From Sinohyriopsis cumingii (Eukaryota > Mollusca > Bivalvia > Unionida > Unionidae): 64,000 nucleotides of DNA. The DNA is taken from the NCBI GenBank assembly GCA_028554795.2, contig CM068830.1, positions 111,427,214 to 111,491,213 of the forward strand. The letters are read 5' to 3'. Made by a program: the position numbers and the translations under genes. This document shows positions 12,079 through 22,753 of this stretch, piece by piece. How positions within the stretch are numbered: position 1 is the first letter of the stretch; each line of letters begins with the position of its first letter. The notes under the pieces are model-generated. The model searched no databases. It saw only the letters and a program-made list of their open reading frames with translations, and was not told where the DNA came from.

Positions 12079-12421
12079 GGTAAAGGGTTATATATTTTTT
12101 AAAAGTTTTGCCACCAATGATAGAGACCTCAGAATGATAAAAAACTGTTGTGTTACAAGTAATTAATTACTGAATGATGACAAAAAAATAAATAAATAAA
12201 TGGTAATATAATATTAATAGCAACACTACTTAATTCCTCTACTGGAGATATCTTAGCTCGACAGTTATCTCCCTTGAGCAATAATAAAAAATTGTGTTTT
12301 GTTTATATTTTTCGAAAAAGCAGATCTAGTAATATTATCTTCAACATGTTTTACTGAGTGCTGGCAAATATCAAAATAACTGCATTCATTGATTGAAATG
12401 TTTCTTCACCAGTTTTTGTAT

Positions 12422-12760
12422 TTACAGACTTAACAAGTCTTGCAATTTTTTAATGTTTGCTAGTATTTCCAAATCTGCTGTTCTGGCTTGTGTAATGGCT
12501 CGCAAATTATCTAAAGAGTTATCAAGTTTCTGGTTATTAATATGATTGATCACAAGACCGTCTTCGAGTACCCCCCAAAAACACTCATAAAAGAACCTGT
12601 GACTGAAATAATGCTTATTCCCCCTAGTATTGATCATGAGATAACCAGTATTAGTGACATTTCCAACTGTTTTGTTTAGTCCACAGTGCCTGATAACACC
12701 ATCATGAGATGCCTTGTAATTCTTAATGATAGGATGTCTCACAAATTCTTTTTGCTCCAT
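12422..12760 (-). CDS. HNH-type endonuclease-like protein (112 aa)
   Basis: The intact frame has an N-terminal substrate-binding-like segment followed by the HNH core. VINHINNQKLDNSLDNL (about residues 71-87) is the classic H-N-H arrangement of phage and large-virus HNH nucleases, and an upstream YFSHRFFYECFWG helix is also typical. Such proteins usually nick or cut DNA. Here it lies at the left edge of element A, divergent from the polymerase gene. A decayed paralogue lies at 44970-45316. It is one of the few uninterrupted genes of element A. Confidence 0.75.
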   Translation of the reverse strand: MEQKEFVRHPIIKNYKASHDGVIRHCGLNKTVGNVTNTGYLMINTRGNKHYFSHRFFYECFWGVLEDGLVINHINNQKLDNSLDNLRAITQARTADLEILANIKKLQDLLSL

Positions 12761-12819
12761 GTATGTATAATATAACTAGATAATCTTTCACATTATAATC
12801 TAACCATTATTACCAGTGT

Positions 12820-13055
12820 TATTTTTTATCATAATATCTTCTGAGCTCTCTGTATTTTTTACCACCACATTGCACACACAACTATGTGTTTCCTCTAACC
12901 CCAACACCACATTTCAAGCATGGTTTAGGTCCTAAACTCCCTCTCCATACACTTTGTAAATGATATCCGCAGAATTCGTTTACACAATCTTTGTCACAAG
13001 GAGTTGTAGAGCCTATCATAAGCCACCTACATTTATTCTTTGTTTGAACCATTAT
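12820..13055 (-). pseudogene. small Cys-rich zinc-binding Polinton protein
   Basis: The Met at 13055 opens a frame with paired cysteines: CRWLMIGSTTPCDKDC, FCGYH, CLKCGVG and, after one in-frame stop, CVQCGGKK. The spacing suggests two zinc sites. Proteins of this type (start with a Cys-Arg box, end in a zinc ribbon) are found beside the polymerase in animal Polintons; their role is not established. The single TAG probably reflects a C-to-T change. A remnant of the same gene follows the HNH copy at 45430-45540. Confidence 0.6.
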
Positions 13056-13101
13056 ATACATATAATATATCAATTTAAATATATATTTGTTTTAATTATA
13101 A

Positions 13102-13685
13102 TATGAATAAGATATATCCCATGATTAAAATTAAGCCTTCTAAAGATAAATTTAATCGTGACAGAATATCCCCTGACTTACCGATGTGAGCTCTGGTTGA
13201 TCCAACGAATAAAAGCTTGATTAATACTATTCATGACACCAAGGAAGAATTTGACAAAGATTTCGCATGTCATGTGTGATCATTGTTTAAAATGCGCAAC
13301 ACCGATGGTGTCAATCAATGCTACAACGAATGACAAACAAATGGCAAAGATTATTATGTCGACAATCGAATGATATTTTTTCAGAGTAAAGTTTATTGTA
13401 TTTGCAGAAACAAGCAATAATACTTGGATATCAGTGACAAATGTGACCCTGTCCTTCATAATGAAAAAATTGCCATATTAAGTAACAATTCCAAACCAGG
13501 GATGTTGACTGGTATTGACAAAACGTATTATGAAAGAGTGTATCCTGTAACTGTGGTTATTTATGGAATTTATCCAATAAATGATAAACCCAGCATTAAT
13601 AATCTAAAACCAATGAAATTTTCAAAAATAAATTGTAGCCGAACAAGTAACAGAACATTTTACAAACACGATATGTGGAAATGGT
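13102..13685 (+). pseudogene. 5' part of Polinton polymerase gene or an upstream gene
   Basis: A frame from ATG 13102 (MNKIYPMIKIKPSKDKF) has stops after about 28 and 55 codons. A second frame at 13424-13696 encodes 90 residues without recognised motifs. Position and strand suggest the N-terminal, protein-priming half of the polymerase ORF. That half is usually poorly conserved, so the assignment is inference. Confidence 0.35.
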
Positions 13686-13689
13686 TTAA

Positions 13690-15055
13690 CGGATAGTAGA
13701 CATAAAATAATAAACAAGTGGGGAGAAATAGATGAAGATACCAGAGCGTCTGTCAGAGACGTCACTGAGCTAGGAAAGAAACTAAAATTTCTGGTAACAT
13801 TAAGAACAATAACTGGAGAGATTTTATACAAATCAAAATATAAATCGAAAGGAGCTTTGATTGAAATTATTGATCATAATGCGCATGCATGGACTAATAC
13901 AGTAAAAATATATCCACGAATCGAACTGTTAAATTTTACCAAGGAGATATATTTGATTTTATGAACGAAATCAGTAAGAACAATCCTGTATCAGTATGGT
14001 TATTTCAAAGTTCCAATAACGGAAATTACGATCAGTTTGTACAGCTTAATGGTGATAATTATCATACAGAATCTCTCTATGAATAAATGAAAAGTCTTGC
14101 GTTGAAATATACCCATGACAATGATGAACAGTTACTCACTGAGTAACTGTTTTACCATTCCGTCAGTTACTGCACATTTTGCTTGAGAGAAAAATTTATG
14201 GAAACCAACACGATTGGATTTTCTTCAAGTAATATAACACAGTTGTGTTGAATACTTACACGGTGGATTATGGAATACTAGATATGACTATAGAGATGTT
14301 ATTTCAGTTGATATGGTTGCATATTATCAGGGACGTTTTCTTGGTATGTGAGAGTCTTCTATGTAATTTGAGCGATTTGGACTTCACACACACGAGATGA
14401 CTATGGATAAATGACCATTACCAGATTTTGTCTGGATTCGCTTATATCGAGTCACTTAAGTTTGCAGAAGATCTTCATCTGATTTGTTATGTCTGGTTTG
14501 GCAAACACTTTTCAGAAAAATTGTGGGCATGAACAGTATTATTACGGTATATGCTTGCTTTAAAAATTTTGTCAACAGTAGGTGAAGCAAGTATATAATA
14601 TTGTCTGCAGAAAGAAGTTTGGTTACCACAACAAAAAGAAATATTCTGATGATGAAAATCCTGATATGACTGATTTTGAAAATAAAATCACAAAAGATCT
14701 TGGCAGAAAAATAATCGGTAAATTCACCCAAGGAGGATCATATGATCATAAACGACATTGTACAAGATTGATTATGGATGATGCTGAACTAGATTTTATA
14801 ATTGCTGATACAACGAAAAGAAATAAGTTTATATTTATCAGACAGAACAAAATTAGGTACAATAGTGAGTTATATTGACTGTGAGTCACCGCAGTTTACT
14901 CATTTAAGATCTTCAATGTTCGCATATTATTGATGATAAATAAAGGTTCTGAGTTTGCTGTAAGAGTTGCTACGGATTCATTTTATATCAACAAGAATAC
15001 AGGATCGCTAGAACAACTACTTATTCTTCATGGGGTGAATGGAGAAAAAAACAAG
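13690..15055 (+). pseudogene. protein-primed DNA polymerase B (pPolB) of Polinton A
   Basis: Family-B polymerase pieces appear in order but in several frames. An IIDHNAHAW segment lies near 13870. A motif-A-like DVISVDMVAYYQGRFLG lies near 14295-14345, followed by FERFG-like residues. A palm/fingers stretch with FGKHFSEKLW lies near 14500. A KFTQGG block lies near 14715, and the motif-C region RVATDSFYI near 14960-14986. The enzyme would replicate the element from terminal-protein primers. At least six stops or frame changes interrupt it, so it is inactive. The coding similarity stops near 15055 and resumes with the helicase domain near 16010. Confidence 0.8.
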
Positions 15056-16009
15056 AAAATATTGTTATGTATATTTTATTTAGTTATATCTGATTTAATA
15101 TATATTTATTTCAGTTTAATTGTTTGTCAGTTTTTTAATTTTTTTATTTTTCATTACATGATATTGTAATGTGACTTTATTCAATAGAGGTGATACTTTT
15201 TCAGAAAATAGTTTGACCTTGACTGTTAGTTTACGAACACCAGGTGTTGATCTAAATACTGACCTCATTTCAAAATTTTGTAGCAATCATCATAAACAAG
15301 TTCTATTTTATTTTAAAATGATTGGTTGTCAAGGTTATGATGGGATTTCAGGTTTAAGATGTTAACAATATTTTTAGTAAAATGATTGGTTTTCATCACG
15401 GTCACACTGGGTGTACATGACCTATAACAGGTACTTGCTGTCTATAAACTTCTAGAAGATGATCATGTGACCCCTTGTTCACATTTAGAATACAGTTTAA
15501 CCGATATTTTGAAGAATTAAGTTTAGTAGTAACTGGGCTGTTAAACTGTTGCATGTTGTGCTGTTTGGAGTCATTTCAAATTCCTTGGTTTGGAGTCATT
15601 TCAAATTACTTGGATTCAAAAGGATCAATTCTGTTATTTTTCTGGAAAATATGTGTGCTCATGTAATATTGTGGAACAAGTACAGTTTTGTTTAATGAGT
15701 GATAATTCTTGTTTCTACAAGGAACTGTAGACTTAAACAATACAGATTGCAGCATACGTCATCATCTTCCATCTTGGATTCTTCGTCGGGATTCAAACTT
15801 GAAATCAGTAGAACATTTTGTTATTAGGACTTCAAAATTTTATTCGTGGATTATTCTTGGATTATTTTTGGATTTGATTCTATAAAACCATAAGTTCATA
15901 TTTTTTTCCAGACTTTTTCCAGGGAAATAAATTATTGTATTTTTTCAAAGCTTGTTGTTTTCACTGTTTCTTGTGTTACTGTGTGTATAAGAATATACTC
16001 AATTATTCT
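15056..16009. other. interruption between polymerase and helicase parts
   Basis: About 950 bp of AT-rich DNA lack similarity to the flanking gene. They include a perfect-register 25-bp duplication (15564-15588 and 15589-15613, one mismatch) beginning TTTGGAGTCATTTC. No transposon ends or coding domains were recognised. It is probably an old insertion or strongly decayed coding sequence. Confidence 0.4.
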
Positions 16010-16905
16010 GAATCCGCTGACGTTGAAATTAAGCGTATTTATTGCCTAAAAAAATCAGATATCAAAATTGTCATCTGCACCATCTGTATTTGATCCTGTA
16101 GCTAGATGTAAAAGTTCACCTCAATGGGCCTTGAGGTTCTGGTAAAACAACTCGTGTAATTAACAATATTATTGAACAGTTGTTCAGAAATAGTATTAAC
16201 ACCCACACACAGAATCACAAGAGAAATGAGAGAAAGAAATATCAAATCATGCACATATCATAAATTCTTTCAATGGAAGGTAGTTAAATGGACTCCTGAA
16301 TGAATGGGAGACAAATATATTCCATGGATTATTGTTTGGGATGAAATATGTACTGTTTCATTAGAAACGTTAGAAATATTTATAGATTCTAGATTGGTTA
16401 TTGACAAAAAGTACTGCTGTGATAATGTGCGGCAATCATGGTCAACTTCTGCCTTTTGTTGGATTGTCTCCACACCAATGGTTAAAGAATTTTTTAGATT
16501 ATTATGAGGAAATAACTGATGATCATAGAGCACTTGAATCTTGATCCAGAATTAAGAGCATTTAAGAAATCAATCAGACTACAACTGAATAAAATTCAAT
16601 GTGCAGTAATACGTGAAATAATTTCAGAAACTCTGTTAACAATTTTTGGAATTTTTGGAGAACAAAATCTTGTATTAAATGATATTGTCTAAGTTCCTGT
16701 CAATGCTGTTGAAGTTGTTGAGAGCGCTTTAACTATGGAGAAAACTCAGTGGATGCTAGGATACGCAATGACAGTTTATTGATCACAAGGTTAACCATTT
16801 TTGATACAGATATTTGGATCGTCAGTGATTGTATCGAATGGTCAAACTTGGTTTATCTCGCAGTATCTCATTCAGAAGAATATCTCAGCTGCAGAGGGTT
16901 ACTAT
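16010..16905 (+). pseudogene. SF1 helicase domain fused behind Polinton pPolB
   Basis: Superfamily 1 helicase motifs are visible in order. A decayed P-loop followed by GSGKTTRVINNI lies near 16125-16160 and a FFQW segment near 16268. Walker B with VWDEICTVSLETLE lies near 16330-16370. A GNHGQLLPFVG box (motif III-like) follows near 16430, then DDHRAL near 16515. Motif V/VI-like LGYAMTVY and LVYLAVSHSEEYLS lie near 16760 and 16850-16885. In Polintons this helicase is the C-terminal extension of the polymerase ORF. Frames change repeatedly. Confidence 0.75.
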
Positions 16906-17028
16906 AGACTTTACAGAAACTGCTGGTAATAGGGATGTTATTGACCATGATATAGTAAAATAAAAATTAGTTATAAACAGTGTGACAAAAAAAATAAGTG
17001 CGACTTTGATCTCGATGCTGAATTTATC

Positions 17029-17211
17029 ATGACATTGAAACAACAACAAAATAATCATTGCGCGAGCTGTAACCAAGTAATGTTGTGTCATTATTCAAAT
17101 AACAATCCAAGACAGTTCTCCGCAGACAGAATTATTAGTAATGTTGGTCATACACACGAAAATGTAATACTGACCTGTTTTGAATGTAATCAACATCTAG
17201 GTGCTAGTTAA
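17029..17211 (+). pseudogene. C-terminal HNH zinc endonuclease domain of the polymerase ORF
   Basis: The open frame carries two CxxC-type pairs (CASCNQ and CFECNQ) around an FSADRI and NVILTC core. This is the fold seen at the very end of Polinton polymerase-helicase ORFs. It ends with a stop at 17209-17211, only a few bases from the end of the convergent integrase gene. That tail-to-tail packing is expected for a compact viral genome. Confidence 0.7.
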
Positions 17212-17216
17212 CAAAA

Positions 17217-18260
17217 GTGAATGCGGTGGTAATTGTGTGTCTTCAGGAATTACTTTTAATTGTTCATGTACAAATCCACTTTGAGGAGCAGTTGAATCTA
17301 ATCTGTAGATTGCAGGTCGACCCGTTGATCTTACAATGCTAGAACGTTTGTGTCCTAACACTCCAAATAAGATCAGTCAGCTCTTTTTTTACCGCCTTCA
17401 GGTTCACCAGGTTCATATAAATACCTTACAGTAGTATTACCTGATAGTGGTTGTTTTGAAAAGTCATGTCGTTATATTGGTATATGTTTTTTTGTAATCG
17501 CATTGGTATGTTGAATCAGTAATTTCATTATTTAATGCAGCTATCACACTTGGCAATCTTGCAACCCATTCACGAGATCTCGTATCTTTCTGAATTATTT
17601 CCTTTTCATATTGATATCCAAATAACCGCTCAGCAAGTTTTTGATTAATTCGTTCAACAATTGCCTGATCACGATGAATTGCAGTATGTCGTCGTCTAAT
17701 TTTGACATTATGCTTTTTAATCAGAGATGATGCTGCACCAAGAAATTATTTGACAGGATCAACCTGTAATAGTTGTGGCCATTGCAAGGGTCCTCGTTGA
17801 TAAATTTGTTCAAAAACAGAAGAAACTTCAGTTGCTGTTTTAGTTGATAATGGTTCTGCTTCCTTTTATCTACTTGCAAAATAAATGATAGTTAACGTGT
17901 ATTTGTATGTACGTGATTGACGTATACCAGTTGTACTAGTATCGTTTGGTAAAAATAAAATATCTGCCTGATGAACTTCATTAGAAGTGCTGACATCAAG
18001 ATGTGCATGTTGAATTTTTTTATGTGGTGGTAGGTAAATTTGCCATATTGCCTGTCATGATATCCACTTTGCAGCAACAGGATGTGTAACATTTGCTGCA
18101 TCAGTGAGTTTACTAATCGCTGCTCTAACTTTCCAAAATTCTCTTGAGCTATAAAAAATTGATTCCATTATTTTATAGTAATCGGTTGATTAATTACCGG
18201 CTCTGAATAATAATTGACCTTTCATCGCAGATTTTAAGAAAGCAAGTTTTTCTTTCAGAT
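17217..18260 (-). pseudogene. Polinton retroviral-type integrase
   Basis: The - strand shows an integrase with the catalytic D-D-E triad still readable. NEVHQADILFLPND (first Asp) lies near 17960, LLQVDP (second Asp) near 17750, and HRDQAIVERI (Glu) near 17660. The N-terminal helical zinc-less region (YYKIMESIFYSSREFW) lies near 18150. Downstream ERLFGYQYEKEII and EWVARLPSVIAALNNEI are Polinton hallmarks. A C-terminal SH3-like part (VRYLYEPGEPEGGKK) lies near 17400-17440. Stops and frameshifts break it. The enzyme would insert the element with 6-bp duplications. Confidence 0.85.
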
Positions 18261-18269
18261 TTATTTATT

Positions 18270-18687
18270 TAGGAATTTAACAAGTGAATCAGCTTCACTT
18301 CTGCAATATGTCATTGTTGTAAATCTGTACTTTTATAAGTACATCATGACAGTGACGTGCTTGATCAATAGCATTTATTGGATACTCTCCACGTCTTGGT
18401 TGATCTCATTTGTCAAGTCAGATATCAAGTCTGGTTCCAGGACCACAATGATTATATCCAGGAAGATGTTTTTCTCCTGGGTATTTAGCCCATGGAGTTT
18501 CTGGTAATTTTCCTAATGAAGTAGCGATATTACCACCTGTCTTCATACAAGACAAAGTAAATGTATATTTACTTGTACCGCAATTTACACACTTGCCTGT
18601 AAGTGCATGCTTTTTATTTTTTGTTATTATTGTTATTAATCCACTTGTGGGAGTGGATGCTGTACATCGAACACAGTATAAATCCAT
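18270..18687 (-). pseudogene. DUF5679 zinc ribbon plus parvovirus-type phospholipase A2 protein
   Basis: The Met at 18687 starts a Cys-pair module (MDLYCVRCTASTPT, CVNCGTSKY) of the DUF5679 kind. It leads into a LPGYNHCGPGTRLD box that matches the calcium-binding loop start of parvovirus VP1-type PLA2. After a frameshift near 18418, the helix with the catalytic His-Asp pair (DQARHCHDV) is visible near 18340-18364. Such PLA2 domains help virions leave endosomes. It is divergent from the ATPase gene with only 23 bp between start codons. Confidence 0.75.
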
Positions 18688-18710
18688 ATTATTTATTATA
18701 TTTGTATGAC
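18688..18710. promoter_or_regulatory. very short divergent intergenic region (PLA2 / ATPase)
   Basis: Only 23 bp separate the two divergent start codons. The sequence is almost pure A/T (ATTATTTATTATATTTG). Any promoter must overlap the coding starts of one or both genes. Confidence 0.4.
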
Positions 18711-19230
18711 ATGGATATCATTGATTTCTCAGCGACACGAAAGCAAGAGACAGTGAAACATATTTCAGCATTACTGAATTCCATCAGAATGATAATTATA
18801 GGTCCATCTGGGTCTGGTAGAACACAATTATTACTTAATTTAATAATGAGATGGTGAAAGTGGGATAAGTTGTATTTGGTAGCTCCGTCAGTTGACGACC
18901 AGAGGTGTTATGATGTACTGAAAATGCAAGATTGTTAGTTGAAGATGATAATGACGATATTGATTTTATCAGTGATATTGATGAAGCCCCATCTGTAGAT
19001 CACTTTGATGAATTTACTAATAATTTAGTAGTGTATGATGTTATAATGCTGGACAAACAATCAAATCCAGCAAGAATATTTTCTCGAGGGAGGCATAAAA
19101 ACACAGATGTGATTTATATTACTCTGCAATATACACAAATACCTAAAGTGATCAGAGATAGCTGCAATATTTTAGTTGTGTTTAATGGGAGTCGATACAC
19201 ATACTCTTTGAAATATTCATCAGACTTGGT
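18711..19230 (+). pseudogene. Polinton FtsK/HerA-type genome-packaging ATPase, N-terminal part
   Basis: The frame from ATG 18711 carries Walker A GPSGSGRTQLLLNL (about residues 31-44; the usual Lys is Arg here). After a stop and frame change, the Walker B region LVVYDVIML lies near 19030-19050. The sensor-like segment FSRGRHKNTDVIYITLQY and IPKVIRDSCNILVVF follow. This is the A32-like ATPase that pumps DNA into capsids. The gene is cut at 19230 by the LINE and resumes at 23602. Confidence 0.85.
19219..19230 (+). repeat. 12-bp target-site duplication, left copy
   Basis: ATCAGACTTGGT is repeated exactly at 23590-23601. The two copies flank the LINE and belong to the interrupted ATPase gene. 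Confidence 0.9.
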
Positions 19231-20080
19231 CGAACGCTTTTTCTAGGTCTAGAAAAACCACTATGAGGTTGCGATCGGTTTTCCTATGTGCGTTAAAAGC
19301 GAGTTTGATGTCTGTTTCCAATCTGAGAAGTTGGTCAGTGGTGGACTGTTTGTTCTGAAAGCCACATTGATTTATGGAGAGTAGGCTATTGATTTCTAGG
19401 TGGTGTTTTAACCTATTTGCGATTATTGTCTCCATTATTTTGCAAATTTTGTTTGTAAGGGAGATGGGTTGGTACGAATTTATGTTGTTGGGATCTTTAC
19501 CTAGCTTGGGGATTGGTATTACTATGGCCTGTTTCCATTTGGTGGGTAGTTGGCCTTTATCTCATATCCTATTAAAGAGTTTGATTATGGCTATTGTTAT
19601 ATTGATTGGTAGTTTTTTTGTAGATAATGTAACCTAACTGATCCTTACCAAGGGATGTTTCGTTTTTGGATCATAGGGCTATCTCACATTCATGTACTGT
19701 GATGTCACTATTTAGGTGAGATTCTTTTGTTCCTAGGTCTTGAAACATTTGAGGTTGGGTTTCCTCCATTAGTTTTTTGTGTTCTTGAAAGTTTCTGGTG
19801 TGATTATTGTTGCTACTCATGTTCGAAAAATGCTTCGTTGGAAGGTCTGTCTTATCTTTATTTGTTATGGCATTTTTAATTTTTGGGGCTGAGGTAGTTG
19901 CTTTCCCTTTTATGGCTTTTATCTTGTCCCATATTTGTTTTGAGATTGATTTAAGACTCAGTTTAGAGCAAAAGGTTTGCCATAGATTAATTTTAGCAGT
20001 TTTTATAGTTTGTTTTAGTGCTTTTTCTTTATCTTTATATTGCTGGAAGTAGATAGAATTTTTGGTGCATTTATATTTAT
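19225..20080 (-). pseudogene. LINE reverse transcriptase, N-terminal half (inverted segment)
   Basis: Reading on -, the linker after the endonuclease leads to an RT finger segment with INQCGFQNKQSTTDQLLRLE and to motif A, VVFLDLEKAFDQV, which ends exactly at the left insertion boundary. The rest of the RT is on the opposite strand from about 20800. Several stops occur in the linker. Confidence 0.75.
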
Positions 20081-20873
20081 TTAAGGCCTTTTTTTGTCTT
20101 TATGTGATATAGTGCACTGTTTAGTCCACCATGGTACAGGGTTTTTATTTTGGATATTAGTTGTCTTTGGGATGCATCGGTTAGCTGCCTCTATAATTGT
20201 GTCTGTTATGTTATCATAATACATGTCAATATTTGGGCTTTCTAAGTTATCTGGATTTACTCTACCTAGTAATAATTGGAATTGGTCCCAGTCTGCCTGT
20301 TGGTACCTCCATTTAGGTGGGGTTTCGTTTGGAATGTGTTGAGTTTTTGTTTGAATATTGATTGTGATGGGAAAATGGTCACTTCCTAACGTATCTTCTT
20401 GATCCACCCACCAATTTGTGATTTGAGTGAATTTTGGGGTAGTGATGGTTAGGTCTATGGCTGAGAGAGTGCCATCCTCAGGGTTTAATCTAGTGTTCGA
20501 CCCGTCATTTAAGATAACCAGATTGTTCTCAGATATCCATTTTTCAATCATTTTCCCTCTTTGATCTTTCTTTTTACCTCCCCATAATTCACTTGTGTGC
20601 GTTGAAGTCGCCACAGATAATTAGATTGTTGTTGTTGTTATTAGTGATTGCTTTTAGTGAAATTAGGTTGATAGGGGAGAAGGTACCCCCTGGCTCGTAT
20701 GCATTTATTATTTGAATGTTTGTGGTTCCTATATTTATCATTACTGACATTATTTTGATGCTATTATTGATGTTTAGGTAAGGGGGTACTTTGAAATAAC
20801 TGGAAGCTTGTTCAACTGGATTGGCGATTTCCTTACAGGCCGGAAAATTACCACAAGAATAGGCAACACCCAT
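20081..20873 (-). pseudogene. LINE apurinic-type endonuclease (inverted segment)
   Basis: Two - strand frames carry endonuclease motifs. IQIINAYEPGG and LIICGDFNAH lie near 20620-20720. After a frame break come SAIDLTITTP and LGSDHFPITINI near 20375-20470. The GDFNAH and SDHFPI motifs hold catalytic Asn and His residues of the family. The N-terminal third of the domain is missing. Confidence 0.8.
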
Positions 20874-21450
20874 TCGGAGGAATTTTCACTTGAAAATGGA
20901 ACACCGCAAGGCAGTGTAGCCCCCTAATATTTAACCTAATGGTAAATGACCTCGACTCATTGCAGCCTCCGCAAGAATAAACTTGTCAGAATTTGTAGAT
21001 GATAGTAGTATATGGAGAAATGGAAATCCTGCCAATAACACAGTAGCTAAAAAAATCCAGCAGAGCCTAGACAACATAGGGAGATGGGCGGACAAATGGG
21101 GTTTCAAAATATCTCATGAAACAACTGTGGCAATCTTATTCACCCCAAACGAAATAACAACCTAGTCTATCCAAACTTCTATATACAAAATCAATTAATC
21201 AAATACGTAACAGTAATAAAATTCCTAGGAATGTTCTTTGACAACCACCTCACATGGAAACAGCACATTGAACAACTCACCCAGAATTGTAACAAAGATC
21301 TCAATTTACTCAGGAACATCACAGGGACTGACTAGGGATCCAACCAGGAAACCCTCCTCACGATATATAAAAACCTAATTAGATCAAAACTGGATTACGG
21401 TTGCCAAGCATGTAACTCGGCTAAGCAACCTGTACTAAAAAAAATTGACA
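20800..21450 (+). pseudogene. LINE reverse transcriptase, C-terminal half
   Basis: The + strand frame starts abruptly with FNWIGDFLTGRKITTRIG, then the NGTPQGSVAP box near 20898. SEFVDDSSIW (catalytic Asp pair, motif C) lies near 20985-21014. IKFLGMFFDNHLTWKQHI (thumb) lies near 21215-21270. Its first residues follow motif A, which is found on the opposite strand at 19225-19270, with only a short loss. Confidence 0.8.
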
Positions 21451-21859
21451 CTATCCAGAGAAAGCCTTACTATTATGTACAGGAACACTCCCCTCAACAT
21501 CATTAGAAGAACTACAAACACTAACAGGAGAACTACCCTTAAAATTACATAGGCAAGAACTGCTCCTTCGATACTCCATTCGATTAGATACCCACACAGA
21601 CAACCATCCCATCAAAATAGCTATAAATAAGTGTAAAGTTGTCTTCAAACCCAAAATCATACCCACCACACCAAGTGGCAAAGTAATCCTTGAACTGAGA
21701 GAAAAGATACCTCTACTAAAAAAACTGCTAACAAACAATACAGACCAGAACAAATCACCATGGTTACAAAAACCACCAAGGATTAACATTGAAGCTACCA
21801 AATTAGGCAATAAAGAAGGACAAGAAAACTTACTAAAACCTGTACTGGTAAACGAAATC

Positions 21860-22753
21860 AACCAAAAATACACAGACTATGTTAACATATATACTGATGG
21901 ATCAAAAACAAACAACCCACCAAGAACAGCAGCAGCATTAGTCATCCCTGAATTCAATATACAAACAGGATCCAGATTACCAGACTATTGCTCCATTTAC
22001 ACCACTGAATTCTGGGCTTTCCTTGAATCACTACAATGGATCAAAGACAACCAAATACCTAAAACAGTCATTATAAGCGATTCCCTAAGCATTATCAAAT
22101 TGATCCAAAATCGCAATACACACTCTAGGGAACAATTCCTCGACAGACCATGCCAATTAATCGACGATATCACCACAGCACATCAATTAGTCAAGCTCAT
22201 GTGGATACCGTCGCACATTGGAATGTCTGGCAACGAAACAGCAGACAAAGTTTCACAAACCAAACTAGGAGATCAAAACTCTATCAAGCTCAACTATAAC
22301 TCTACAGAAGCACTAAGCTTCACACAAACATATATAGACCAAACATGGCAAGATTTTTGGAACTCCTCCACAAAAGGTAAAAAGCACCATGAAACCCCAA
22401 AAAACGTAGGTAGGAACATACAGCTACCTAAGGGTACCTATTTAGAACAGAAAACCATAAACATGATAATAACTGGAAAAACTAAACTAGCAAGCAGTTT
22501 TGGAAGGTTTATAGGACCCAAACCAGCAACCATTAACTGCTTTAACTGCCACACCACCAAATATCTGCACCACATATTCAATATATGCCCAAAATATCAA
22601 CCCACTCGGAAAATATTTATCAAAAACCAAAAAGAGATTGGATCACCACACACATACCCAGAGTTACTTATGGACTGTAATAAAAATAAACAATCAGCAT
22701 ATAAAAATATAAATCAATTCATAGACTCAGCAGGACTTAGGAACAAAATATAA
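21860..22753 (+). pseudogene. LINE RNase H domain and terminal zinc knuckle-like region
   Basis: RNase H residues are visible. IYTDGSKTNNP (first Asp) lies near 21889-21920, TTEFWAFLESL (Glu) near 22000, ISDSLSI (Asp) near 22074, and PSHIGMSGNETADK (His and Asp) near 22208-22250. An INCFNCHTTKYLHHIF stretch near 22525 is the Cys-His box near the C-terminus of many LINE ORF2 proteins. From 22100 to 22753 the frame is open (217 codons), so this copy is younger than the Polinton around it. Confidence 0.85.

Noticed and set aside
20589..20873. Apparent gene start at 20873 on the - strand of the endonuclease frame
   Set aside because: The first residues overlap the opposite-strand RT half across the inversion junction; the frame begins there only because the LINE is inverted and truncated.
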